From NCBI GenBank assembly GCA_937902695.1, contig CALFNI010000677.1, positions 1-14,074 of the forward strand: a stretch of 14,074 nucleotides of DNA, given 5' to 3'. Position 1 is the first letter of the stretch; each line of letters opens with the position of its first letter. Source of the DNA: an uncultured Rhodanobacteraceae bacterium (lineage in GTDB: Bacteria; Pseudomonadota; Gammaproteobacteria; Xanthomonadales; Rhodanobacteraceae). Below, piece by piece: positions 7,229 through 14,074 of this stretch. The position numbers and the translations under genes are program-made. A model generated the notes under the pieces. The model had not been told where the DNA came from and did no database searches. It was given only the letters and a program-made list of their open reading frames with translations.

Positions 7229-8629
7229 GTGCGCTGGCAATTGCCCGCGCGCTTCTCGATCGCGCCTCTCCTGAAATGGACTTCCGCTCGCCCCGTGCGT
7301 TCCCTGTCGCCTGGTCAAAACCTCCCCGCCGAACTGGGACGCCTGCAAAGGCGCTCGTTCAAGTACTTCGAGAGCGAGACCAATCCGCACAATGGCCTCG
7401 TGCGCGACAAGGACGCCGTCGATTGGCCGGCCAGCATCGCGGCGACGGGTCTCGCGCTTGCCACGTATCCGGTCGCCGTCGAAAGAGGCATGATCAGCCG
7501 CGCCGTCGCCATCGAGCGCACGCTCGCCGCGCTGACGTTTTTCGACGCAAGCCGCCAGGGCACCGAACCGAACGCCACGGGCTATCGCGGCTTCTACTAC
7601 CATTTTCTCGACATGCGCACGGGCCGGCGCGCGGCGAACTGCGAAATCTCGACGGTCGACAGTGCGTTCCTCTTTGCCGGCATGCTGACCGCGGCCGCGT
7701 ATTTCGACGGCGATGCGCCGGTGGAGCGCCGGATTCGCGAACTGGCCCACGCGCTCTACGAGCGCGCCGACTGGGTGTGGGCGCTTGCAGGCAACGGAAC
7801 GATCGGCCACGGCTGGCGACCCGAGTCGGGCTTCATCCCGCATTGCTGGCAGGGTTATGACGAGGGCCTCCTGCTGTACGTGCTCGCGCTCGGCTCGAAG
7901 ACGCATCCCGTCCCGGCGCAGGCGTTCGAGGCGTGGGCTTCGACGTACGAATGGAAGCACGTGTACGACCTCGACTATCTCTATTCCGCCCCGCTCTTCA
8001 CGCATCAGCTGTCGCACGTCTGGATCGATTTTCGCGGCATCCAGGACGACTTCATGCGTCAGAAGGGCATCGACTACTTCGAGAACAGCCGTCGCGCGTC
8101 GTTGATCCAGCAGCGCTACGCCATCGACAATCCGCTCGGGCTCGCCGGTTATGCCGCCGAGTGCTGGGGCATCACCGCAAGCGACGGGCCCGGCCCGGCG
8201 ACGCTGAAGATCGACGGTGTCGTGCGGCAGTTCTACGACTACGCGGGCCGCGGCGCGCCATACGGGATCGACGACGGCACGCTCGCGCCCTGGGCGGTGG
8301 TCGCCTCGCTGCCGTTCGCGCCGGATATCGTGCTACCGACCTTGCATCATTTCATGCACGTCCTGCAGCTCCACGAAACGCATGCGTGCGGCTTCAAGGC
8401 GAGCTTCAACCCGACATTCGTCGGTGCTTCAGGCGGCGGGGCATTCAATGGCTGGGTATCGTCGTATTGCTTCGGCCTGAACATCGGTCCGATCGTGCTG
8501 ATGCTGGAAAACTTCCGGAGCGAGCTCGTCTGGCGCCTGATGCGCGAATGCCGGCCCATCGTCGCGGGCCTGCGTCGCGCCGGATTCCAGGGCGGCTGGC
8601 TGGACGCCCCGGGCAATCGGGGGTCATGA
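7229..8629 (+). CDS. COG5368 glucoamylase-like protein related to GH144 endo-beta-1,2-glucanases
   Basis: This protein of up to 466 residues is an (alpha/alpha)6-barrel enzyme of the COG5368/Glycoamylase family. The family includes GH144 endo-beta-1,2-glucanases and the cyclising middle domain of cyclic beta-1,2-glucan synthases (GH189). Motifs in order are RRSFKYFESETNPHNGLV (41-58), ISTVDSAFL (140-148), GYDEGLLLYVLALGSKTHP (209-227), APLFTHQLSHVWIDFRGIQD (254-273), ENSRRASL (285-292), YAAECWGITASDGPG (308-322), DDGTLAPWAVVASLPFAP (348-365) and FGLNIGPIVLMLENFRSELVW (about 415-435). Several conserved acids (D144, D211, E212, E311) are candidate catalytic residues, but I cannot assign them. 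It lies divergent from the GH94 gene and 46 bases before gnd, probably in one operon. The start is uncertain: the GTG at 7229 and TTG at 7241 both lack a Shine-Dalgarno site, and no convincing signal peptide is in this frame. Confidence 0.85.
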   Translation: MRWQLPARFSIAPLLKWTSARPVRSLSPGQNLPAELGRLQRRSFKYFESETNPHNGLVRDKDAVDWPASIAATGLALATYPVAVERGMISRAVAIERTLAALTFFDASRQGTEPNATGYRGFYYHFLDMRTGRRAANCEISTVDSAFLFAGMLTAAAYFDGDAPVERRIRELAHALYERADWVWALAGNGTIGHGWRPESGFIPHCWQGYDEGLLLYVLALGSKTHPVPAQAFEAWASTYEWKHVYDLDYLYSAPLFTHQLSHVWIDFRGIQDDFMRQKGIDYFENSRRASLIQQRYAIDNPLGLAGYAAECWGITASDGPGPATLKIDGVVRQFYDYAGRGAPYGIDDGTLAPWAVVASLPFAPDIVLPTLHHFMHVLQLHETHACGFKASFNPTFVGASGGGAFNGWVSSYCFGLNIGPIVLMLENFRSELVWRLMRECRPIVAGLRRAGFQGGWLDAPGNRGS

Positions 8630-8675
8630 AAGCGCCGCCGGCGCCGCGGATCCCTCGCACAACGGAGAATATCGA

Positions 8676-9587
8676 ATGGAACTGGGCATGGTCGGTCTCG
8701 GACGCATGGGCGCCAACATGGCGCAGCGCCTGGTACGCGGCGGGCACGACGTCACGGGGTTCGATCCCGACGAACGCGCGCGCAAATCGGCCGAAGCGAA
8801 CGGCTCGTCGTCGGCAGCGAGCCTGGCGGATCTGGTGAAGGCGCTTCGCGCGCCGCGCACGGTATGGCTGATGGTGCCGGCGGGAAAAATCACCGACGAC
8901 ACCGTGACGGCGCTGCTGTTGCTGCTGTCGGCGGGCGATACCGTCATCGACGGCGGCAATTCCTTTTACAAGGACACGCTCCGCCGCGCGCAGGCATCCG
9001 CGGCGAAGGGCGTGCGCTACGTCGATTGCGGAACCAGCGGCGGCGTGTGGGGATTGAACGAAGGCTACAGCATGATGATCGGCGGCGATGCGGAGGCGGT
9101 CGAAACGTTGCGGCCGATCTTCGAAACTTTGGCGCCGGCTCCCGACAAAGGCTGGGGGCGCGTAGGCCTGGTTGGCTCGGGACATTTCACCAAGATGATC
9201 CACAACGGCATCGAATACGGATTGATGCAGGCGTATGCCGAGGGATTCTCGATTCTCCGGCACAAGCAGGCGTTCGATCTGGATCTGCATCAGATCGGAG
9301 AAATCTGGCGTTACGGCAGCGTCGTCCGCTCCTGGCTGCTCGACCTCACGACCGACGCGCTTGGCAAGAACCCGACGATGGGCGGCATCGCGCCCTACGT
9401 GGCCGATTCGGGCGAAGGCCGCTGGACGGTCAACGAGGCGATCGATCTCGACGTTCCGGCGCCGGTCATCACGCTCTCGCTGCTCGAGCGGTTGCGCTCG
9501 CGCGAAACCGACTCGTTCGCCGACAAGCTGCTGTCGGCGATGCGCAACGAGTTTGGCGGGCATGCGATCAAGAAAGAGGGGGCGTGA
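8676..9587 (+). CDS. gnd: 6-phosphogluconate dehydrogenase, decarboxylating, short (about 300-residue) type
   Basis: This 303-residue enzyme oxidises and decarboxylates 6-phosphogluconate to ribulose 5-phosphate. The Rossmann loop is GLGRMG (7-12). DGGNSFYKD (92-100), CGTSGGVWGLNEG (118-130) and FTKMIHNGIEYG (171-182, with catalytic Lys173 and His176-Asn177) are the family signatures. The length matches the short bacterial group (YqeC/GndA-like) rather than the 470-residue Gnd of E. coli. Asp30 at the end of the second strand (GFDPDE) suggests NAD+ rather than NADP+ use; this is an inference from general Rossmann rules. The ATG at 8676 follows GGAGA (8664-8668) by seven bases. Its stop overlaps the pgl start (TGATG), and it follows the GH144-like gene by 46 bases, so the three form a likely operon. 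Glucose-6-phosphate dehydrogenase is not in the window. Confidence 0.95.
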   Translation: MELGMVGLGRMGANMAQRLVRGGHDVTGFDPDERARKSAEANGSSSAASLADLVKALRAPRTVWLMVPAGKITDDTVTALLLLLSAGDTVIDGGNSFYKDTLRRAQASAAKGVRYVDCGTSGGVWGLNEGYSMMIGGDAEAVETLRPIFETLAPAPDKGWGRVGLVGSGHFTKMIHNGIEYGLMQAYAEGFSILRHKQAFDLDLHQIGEIWRYGSVVRSWLLDLTTDALGKNPTMGGIAPYVADSGEGRWTVNEAIDLDVPAPVITLSLLERLRSRETDSFADKLLSAMRNEFGGHAIKKEGA

Positions 9588-10297
9588 TGACGCAGCCGGT
9601 GCGCGCGGCGGCCCAACGCGTGCGCTGGCATGCCGTCGGCGACACGGACGCACTCTGCGAGGCGGCCTTTGCATACATTGCCGACGCGGCGACATCTGCC
9701 ATCGAACGGCATCAGCGATTCCTGATCGTGCTGTCCGGCGGCAACACGCCGCGCAATGTCTATCGCCGCCTGCGCCGGCTCGACACCGACTGGTCGCTCT
9801 GGCACGTCTATTTCGGCGACGAGCGCTGTCTTGCGCGCGATGATCCGGATCGCAACAGCGTGATGGCGGCGGAGACCTGGCTCGATCACGTGCCGATTCC
9901 GCCGTCGCAGCGCCATGTCATCGCGGCGGAGCTCGGCGCGACGGTTGCCGCGCGGCGATATGCGTCGGATCTGCGCGACGTCGGCGACTTTGATCTGGTC
10001 TTGCTCGGGCTCGGCGAGGATGGCCACACGGCCAGCCTGTTCCCCGGCCACGACTGGGGCATGTCGATCGATGGGCCCGACGCGATCGCGGTCATGGATT
10101 CGCCGAAACCGCCGCCGCAGCGTGTGTCGTTGAGCGCAGCGCGACTCGGCCGCTCGCGCGCCGTGCTGTTCATCGTCGACGGCGAATCGAAACGCGAAGC
10201 GGTCGAGGCCTGGCGTGCCGGTGCCGATGTGCCTGCCGCAGCGATCCGCGCGCCGGGCGGTGTCGACGCGCTCGTCAACCTCTCCCCGCGCGCGTAA
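9587..10297 (+). CDS. pgl: 6-phosphogluconolactonase
   Basis: This 236-residue cytosolic enzyme hydrolyses 6-phosphogluconolactone to 6-phosphogluconate, the step before Gnd. It is the DevB/SOL type. LSGGNTPRNVY (49-59) is the phosphate-binding loop. VYFGDERCL (74-82) and DDPDRNS (85-91) are the signature segment, and LLGLGEDGHTASLFPG (139-154) holds the expected active-site histidine (His147). The C-terminal VLFIVDGESKREAV and PAAAIR segments are also typical. The length is normal. The ATG overlaps the gnd stop by one base, with AGAGGGGG just upstream, showing translational coupling. The frame is open for several hundred bases upstream inside gnd, but that part is antisense-like shadow. Confidence 0.95.
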   Translation: MTQPVRAAAQRVRWHAVGDTDALCEAAFAYIADAATSAIERHQRFLIVLSGGNTPRNVYRRLRRLDTDWSLWHVYFGDERCLARDDPDRNSVMAAETWLDHVPIPPSQRHVIAAELGATVAARRYASDLRDVGDFDLVLLGLGEDGHTASLFPGHDWGMSIDGPDAIAVMDSPKPPPQRVSLSAARLGRSRAVLFIVDGESKREAVEAWRAGADVPAAAIRAPGGVDALVNLSPRA

Positions 10298-10319
10298 CCG
10301 CAGCGACGCGGAAAGCACG

Positions 10320-10347
10320 CGCGCGCGCCGCCTACGCGGCGCGCGCG
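10320..10347. terminator. Perfect 12-bp hairpin at the pgl/tkt convergence
   Basis: A 12-bp perfect GC stem (10320-10331 with 10336-10347) has the four-base loop ctac. The tkt stop codon (10334-10332) lies in the loop and the edge of the left arm, and the last tkt codons form the other arm. The hairpin is 22 bases past the pgl stop. No T-tract is seen on either strand, so it is a bidirectional hairpin terminator candidate of non-canonical type. Confidence 0.5.
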
Positions 10348-12386
10348 AGCAACGCCTTCGCGCGCGTCACGACGTTGTCCACCGTGAATCCGAACTCGCG
10401 CAACAGCACGCTCGCAGGCGCGGACGCGCCGAAGCGATCCATGCCCAGCATGTCGCCGTCCTCTCCGATATAACGGCGCCAGCCCTGCTCGACGCCGAGC
10501 TCAACGGCGAGGCGCGCCGGCACGTTCGCGGGCAATACCTCGTCGCGATAGTCGCGCGGTTGCGCATCGAACAATTCCCAGCTCGGCATCGACACGCAGC
10601 GCGCGGCGATGCCTTCCGCCTGCAGGCGATCCGCGGCCGCCACGATCAGACCGACTTCGGAACCCGTCGCGATCAGGATCACGCGGGGTTTCGCGTCGGG
10701 CGCATCGCGAAGCACGTAGGCGCCGCGCCTGAGGCCGTCGGCGCTTGCGTAGCGCGTGCGATCGAGCGTCGGCACGTCCTGCCGGCTCAGGGCCAGCAGC
10801 ACCGGCCGGTCGCGCGTCTCCAGTGCGACCTGCCAGGCGACGAGCACCTCGTTCGCATCGGCCGGGCGGATCACCGTGAGGTTCGGAATGGCGCGCAGGC
10901 TCGCCAGCTGCTCGATCGGCTGGTGCGTGGGACCGTCTTCGCCGAGCGCGACGCTGTCGTGCGTGAAAACATGCACGACGTGCAGGCCCATCAGCGCGGC
11001 GAGGCGGATCGCCGGGCGCATGTAGTCGGAAAAAATCAGGAACGTCGCGCCGAACGGCACGAAGCCGCCGTGCGCGGCGAGCCCGTTGACGATGGCGCCC
11101 ATTGCGTGTTCGCGCACGCCGAAATGGAGATTGCGCCCGGCGTAGCTCCAGCCGCCGCCGGACGAGCCTTCGGTATCTTCGCCTGCCGAAACCGGAGGAT
11201 TGAAATCGCCCTGCCCCTTCAACATCGTGTGCGTGGACGGATCGAGATCGGCCGATCCGCCGGCGAGCGCGACGACGCGCGGCGCGATCGCATTCATCAC
11301 CTTGCCGCCCGCGACGCGGGTCGCCATGCCTTTCGCGTCGGCGGGAAACGCCGCGAGGTCGGCATTCCAGCCCGCGGGAAGATCGCCGCGAAGTCGACGC
11401 TGCAGTTCGGCGGCGGAATCCGGAAATGCCACGGCGTACGCATCGAGGCGTCGCGCCCATGCGGTCTCGATGTCCGCACCGCGTTCCAGCGCGCGGCGAA
11501 AATGCGCCAGTGCCGGTTCCGGCACCAGGAACGGCGGCTCGACCGGCCAGCCGAGCTTCTCCTTGGTCTTCTTCACGTCCTCGACGCCGAGCGGCGAGCC
11601 GTGCGCCTTGAAACTGTCCTGTTCGGGCGATCCGTAGCCGATATGCGTGCGCACGAGGATCAGCGTGGGCCGCTTCGTCTGCGCGCGCGCCGCATGCAGC
11701 GCCGCATCGATCGCGGCGATGTCGTTGCCGTCCGCGACCTGCAGCGTCTGCCAGCCGTAGGCTTCGAAACGCCGGGCGCGCGCTTCGGAAAACGTCATGT
11801 CCGTGCCGGCGGAGAGCGTCACGTAGTTGTCGTCGTAGAGGCAGACGAGCTTGCCGAGCTGGAGGTGCCCGGCGAGCGAGGCCGCCTCCGAGCCGACGCC
11901 TTCCATCAGGTCGCCGTCGCTGACGATCGCCCAGGTCCGATGGTCGATCGGCGCGTGGCCCTCGCGGTTGTAGCGCGCCGCGAGATGCGCTTCGCCGATG
12001 GCCATGCCGACCGCATTGGCGAGGCCCTGACCAAGCGGCCCGGTCGTGACTTCGACGCCGGGCGTATGACCGCGTTCGGGATGGCCGGGCGTCCTGCTGC
12101 CCCATTGCCGGAACTCCCTGATGTCGTCGAGCGAGACCCCGTAACCCGTCGCGTACAGAAGGCTGTAGAGCAACGCGGAGCCGTGGCCCGCCGACAGCAC
12201 GAAGCGGTCGCGATCGCTCCAGTCCGGATTCTTCGGGTTGTGCTTGAGATGGCGTGTCCACAGCACGTACGCCATCGGCGCGGCATCGAGCGGCAACCCG
12301 GGATGCCCGCTGTTCGCCTTCTGCACCATGTCGACGGAGAGAAAGCGCAACATATCGATGCATTGCTGGTCGAGCGAATCGGACAT
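10332..12386 (-). CDS. tkt: Transketolase
   Basis: This 684-residue thiamine-diphosphate enzyme moves two-carbon ketol units between sugar phosphates in the non-oxidative pentose phosphate pathway. Motifs are [18 protein letters not shown] (23-40), [10 protein letters not shown] (65-74), [14 protein letters not shown] (116-129) and the ThDP/metal motif S156-DGDLMEG...DDN187. In the second half are [11 protein letters not shown], with the catalytic Glu, and [20 protein letters not shown]. Length is normal. The ATG at 12386 is chosen over an upstream in-frame ATG because AAGGA (12397-12393) lies six bases before it and [21 protein letters not shown] is the standard N-terminus; the longer form would run into the pgm gene. 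Only 14 bases separate it from the pgm stop, so the two are an operon. The DDN-x-V-T variant suggests a secondary, cluster-specific transketolase. Confidence 0.96.
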   Translation of the reverse strand: MSDSLDQQCIDMLRFLSVDMVQKANSGHPGLPLDAAPMAYVLWTRHLKHNPKNPDWSDRDRFVLSAGHGSALLYSLLYATGYGVSLDDIREFRQWGSRTPGHPERGHTPGVEVTTGPLGQGLANAVGMAIGEAHLAARYNREGHAPIDHRTWAIVSDGDLMEGVGSEAASLAGHLQLGKLVCLYDDNYVTLSAGTDMTFSEARARRFEAYGWQTLQVADGNDIAAIDAALHAARAQTKRPTLILVRTHIGYGSPEQDSFKAHGSPLGVEDVKKTKEKLGWPVEPPFLVPEPALAHFRRALERGADIETAWARRLDAYAVAFPDSAAELQRRLRGDLPAGWNADLAAFPADAKGMATRVAGGKVMNAIAPRVVALAGGSADLDPSTHTMLKGQGDFNPPVSAGEDTEGSSGGGWSYAGRNLHFGVREHAMGAIVNGLAAHGGFVPFGATFLIFSDYMRPAIRLAALMGLHVVHVFTHDSVALGEDGPTHQPIEQLASLRAIPNLTVIRPADANEVLVAWQVALETRDRPVLLALSRQDVPTLDRTRYASADGLRRGAYVLRDAPDAKPRVILIATGSEVGLIVAAADRLQAEGIAARCVSMPSWELFDAQPRDYRDEVLPANVPARLAVELGVEQGWRRYIGEDGDMLGMDRFGASAPASVLLREFGFTVDNVVTRAKALLARAA

Positions 12387-12392
12387 GGGGGT

Positions 12393-12397
12393 TCCTT
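12393..12397 (-). promoter_or_regulatory. Shine-Dalgarno site deciding the tkt start
   Basis: AAGGA on the minus strand lies six bases before the ATG at 12386, inside the 14-base gap after the pgm stop. It excludes the longer in-frame start within pgm. Confidence 0.65.
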
Positions 12398-12400
12398 GGA

Positions 12401-14065
12401 TCATTTCGGCGGCGAGCCGGATGCGAGCGCCGCATCGACGATGCCTTGAGCTTCCTCGAGAATGCCTTGCAGGTGATCGCTGCCCTTGAAGCTTTCGGCG
12501 TAGATCTTGTAGATCGATTCGGTTCCGGACGGCCGCGCGGCGAACCATCCGCTGCTCGCGATCACCTTGATCCCGCCGATCGGCGCCTGATTGCCGGGCG
12601 CGCGATCGAGCACCTGCTGGATTTCCTCGCCGCCGAGCTGGTCGGAACGGACCTCTGCCGGCGTCAGCCTGGCGAGGCGCTGCTTTTGTTCGGGCGTGGC
12701 GGCGGCCTCGACGCGATCGGCTACCGGCGCACCCATTTCACGCGTGAGATCGGCGTAATCCGCGCCCGGATCCTTGCCGATCCGCGCGGTGATCTCGGCG
12801 GCGAGCAGCGCGGGAACGAGCCCGTCCTTGTCGGTGGTCCACACCGAGCCGTCGCGGCGGAGCAGCGAGGCGCCCGCGCTTTCCTCGCCGCCGAATCCGA
12901 GCGAGCCGTCGAAGAGGCCTTGCGAAAACCATTTGAAGCCGACCGGCACTTCGTACAGGCGGCGGCCGAGCCGGCTCGCCACGCGGTCGATGAGCGCGGT
13001 GCTGACGACCGTCTTGCCGATCGCCGCGCGCTCGCTCCATGCCGGGCGCTGGCGGAACAGATAGTTGATGAGCACCGAGAGATAGTGGTTGGGCTCCATC
13101 AATCCGCTGCTGCGCGTGACGATGCCGTGGCGATCATGGTCGGTGTCGCAGGCGAACGCGATGTCGTATTTGTCCTTCAGCGCGATCAGGCGCTCCATGG
13201 CATACGGCGAGGATGGATCCATGCGGATCCTGCCGTCCCAGTCGACCGACATGAACGCAAACTGCGGATCGACCTCTTCACTGACGACGGTCAGGTCGAG
13301 CTTGTAGCGCTCGGCGATCGGCGCCCAGTAGTGCACGCCGGCGCCACCGAGCGGATCGACGCCCATGCGGATACCGGCGCGGCGGATCGCATCGAAGTCG
13401 ACGACGCTGCCGAGATCGGCGACATAGGCGCCGAGGTAATCGTGCTCGTGCACGGTCGCGGCCTGGCGCGCGCGCATCAGCGGCACGCGCTTGACGTCTT
13501 TCAGGCCGCCCTCGAGCAGCGCATTGGCGCGCTTCTGTATCCAGTCCGTAATGTCGGTGTCGGCGGGCCCGCCGTTCGGCGGGTTGTACTTGAAGCCGCC
13601 GTTGTCGGGCGGATTGTGCGACGGCGTGACGACGATGCCGTCGGCCAGGCCGCTGGTGCGGCCGCGGTTGTGCACCAGGATCGCGTGCGACACCGCCGGC
13701 GTCGGCGTGTACTCGTCGCCTTCGGCGAGCATCGTCTCGACGCCGTTGGCGGCCAGCACCTCGAGCGCGCTCGCCGCCGCCGGCTGCGACAGCGCGTGGG
13801 TGTCGATGCCGAGGAAGAGCGGCCCGTCGATGCCCTGGGCGCGGCGCCAGTCGCAGATCGCCTGGGTGATCGCCAGGAGGTGGTTCTCGTTGAACGAGAC
13901 CTCGAACGACGAGCCGCGATGCCCCGAGGTGCCGAAGGCGACGCGCTGGGCCGTCTCAGCCGGGTCGGGCTCGAGCGCGTAGTAGGCAGTGACGAGCTTG
14001 GGCACGTCGACGAGGAGGGACAGCGGCGCCGGCTTGCCGGCGAGGGGGCTGATGCGGGTGGACAT
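12401..14065 (-). CDS. pgm: Phosphoglucomutase (alpha-D-glucose 1,6-bisphosphate dependent)
   Basis: This 554-residue enzyme interconverts glucose 1-phosphate and glucose 6-phosphate. The four-domain signature is complete. FGTSGHRG (44-51) lies at the N-terminus. [19 protein letters not shown] (145-163) contains the phosphorylated Ser149. CDTDHDRHG (306-314) binds magnesium through Asp307, Asp309 and Asp311. [11 protein letters not shown] (390-400) binds sugar, and [15 protein letters not shown] (511-525) binds phosphate. Sequence and length agree with the E. coli Pgm type. The ATG at 14065 lies nine bases from the window edge, preceded by AAGAGCCCC. The start fits the family N-terminus, but the promoter lies outside. 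It is the first visible gene of the pgm-tkt unit and would link glucose 1-phosphate made by a glucan phosphorylase to the pentose phosphate enzymes encoded alongside. Confidence 0.96.
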   Translation of the reverse strand: MSTRISPLAGKPAPLSLLVDVPKLVTAYYALEPDPAETAQRVAFGTSGHRGSSFEVSFNENHLLAITQAICDWRRAQGIDGPLFLGIDTHALSQPAAASALEVLAANGVETMLAEGDEYTPTPAVSHAILVHNRGRTSGLADGIVVTPSHNPPDNGGFKYNPPNGGPADTDITDWIQKRANALLEGGLKDVKRVPLMRARQAATVHEHDYLGAYVADLGSVVDFDAIRRAGIRMGVDPLGGAGVHYWAPIAERYKLDLTVVSEEVDPQFAFMSVDWDGRIRMDPSSPYAMERLIALKDKYDIAFACDTDHDRHGIVTRSSGLMEPNHYLSVLINYLFRQRPAWSERAAIGKTVVSTALIDRVASRLGRRLYEVPVGFKWFSQGLFDGSLGFGGEESAGASLLRRDGSVWTTDKDGLVPALLAAEITARIGKDPGADYADLTREMGAPVADRVEAAATPEQKQRLARLTPAEVRSDQLGGEEIQQVLDRAPGNQAPIGGIKVIASSGWFAARPSGTESIYKIYAESFKGSDHLQGILEEAQGIVDAALASGSPPK

Positions 14066-14074
14066 GGGGCTCTT

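Noticed and set aside
6326..8017. A 563-codon minus-strand frame crossing the GH94 start and the GH144-like gene
   Set aside because: It overlaps two well-supported genes in other frames, and its composition is that of a shadow frame.
10215..12449. A 744-codon open frame on the plus strand opposite transketolase
   Set aside because: It is antisense to the clear tkt gene, and its translation resembles no family.

Overview
The window is GC-rich, tightly packed bacterial DNA. Its codon use, protein families and mix of genes suggest a betaproteobacterium of the Burkholderia/Paraburkholderia/Caballeronia type; this is an inference from recognised families, not from a marker gene. I see no rRNA, tRNA, CRISPR array, insertion sequence or phage gene.

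Layout. (1) About 1-2000, plus strand: three small stress-type genes. These are a DUF421/YetF-like membrane protein (108-596), a metallothionein-like protein with an unusual acidic N-terminal part (706-1095) and a hemerythrin-domain protein (1509-1967). A 413-base gap between the last two holds a possible unannotated 42-residue gene on the minus strand (1273-1145). (2) 2168-3170, minus strand: a two-gene unit of a C-terminally shortened flavodoxin-fold protein and a stand-alone LigD-type 3'-phosphoesterase domain, separated by one base. (3) 3277-8629: a divergent pair of glucan-active enzymes. The minus-strand gene encodes a 1285-residue GH94 protein that looks like the C-terminal half of a cyclic beta-1,2-glucan synthase. 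The plus-strand gene encodes a COG5368/GH144-like protein that resembles the middle domain of the same synthase. The GT84 polymerase and membrane part is absent. (4) 8676-10297, plus strand: 6-phosphogluconate dehydrogenase and 6-phosphogluconolactonase, with a one-base overlap. (5) 10332-14065, minus strand: phosphoglucomutase followed by transketolase, convergent on pgl across a perfect 12-bp hairpin.

How the genes may work together. A GH144-type endoglucanase could cut a beta-1,2-glucan. The GH94 protein could phosphorolyse the products to glucose 1-phosphate. Phosphoglucomutase would make glucose 6-phosphate, and Pgl, Gnd and Tkt would carry carbon through the pentose phosphate pathway. 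Glucose-6-phosphate dehydrogenase (zwf) is the one missing step in the window. This route is inferred from gene content. The glucan specificity of the GH94 and GH144-like proteins cannot be proven from sequence alone.
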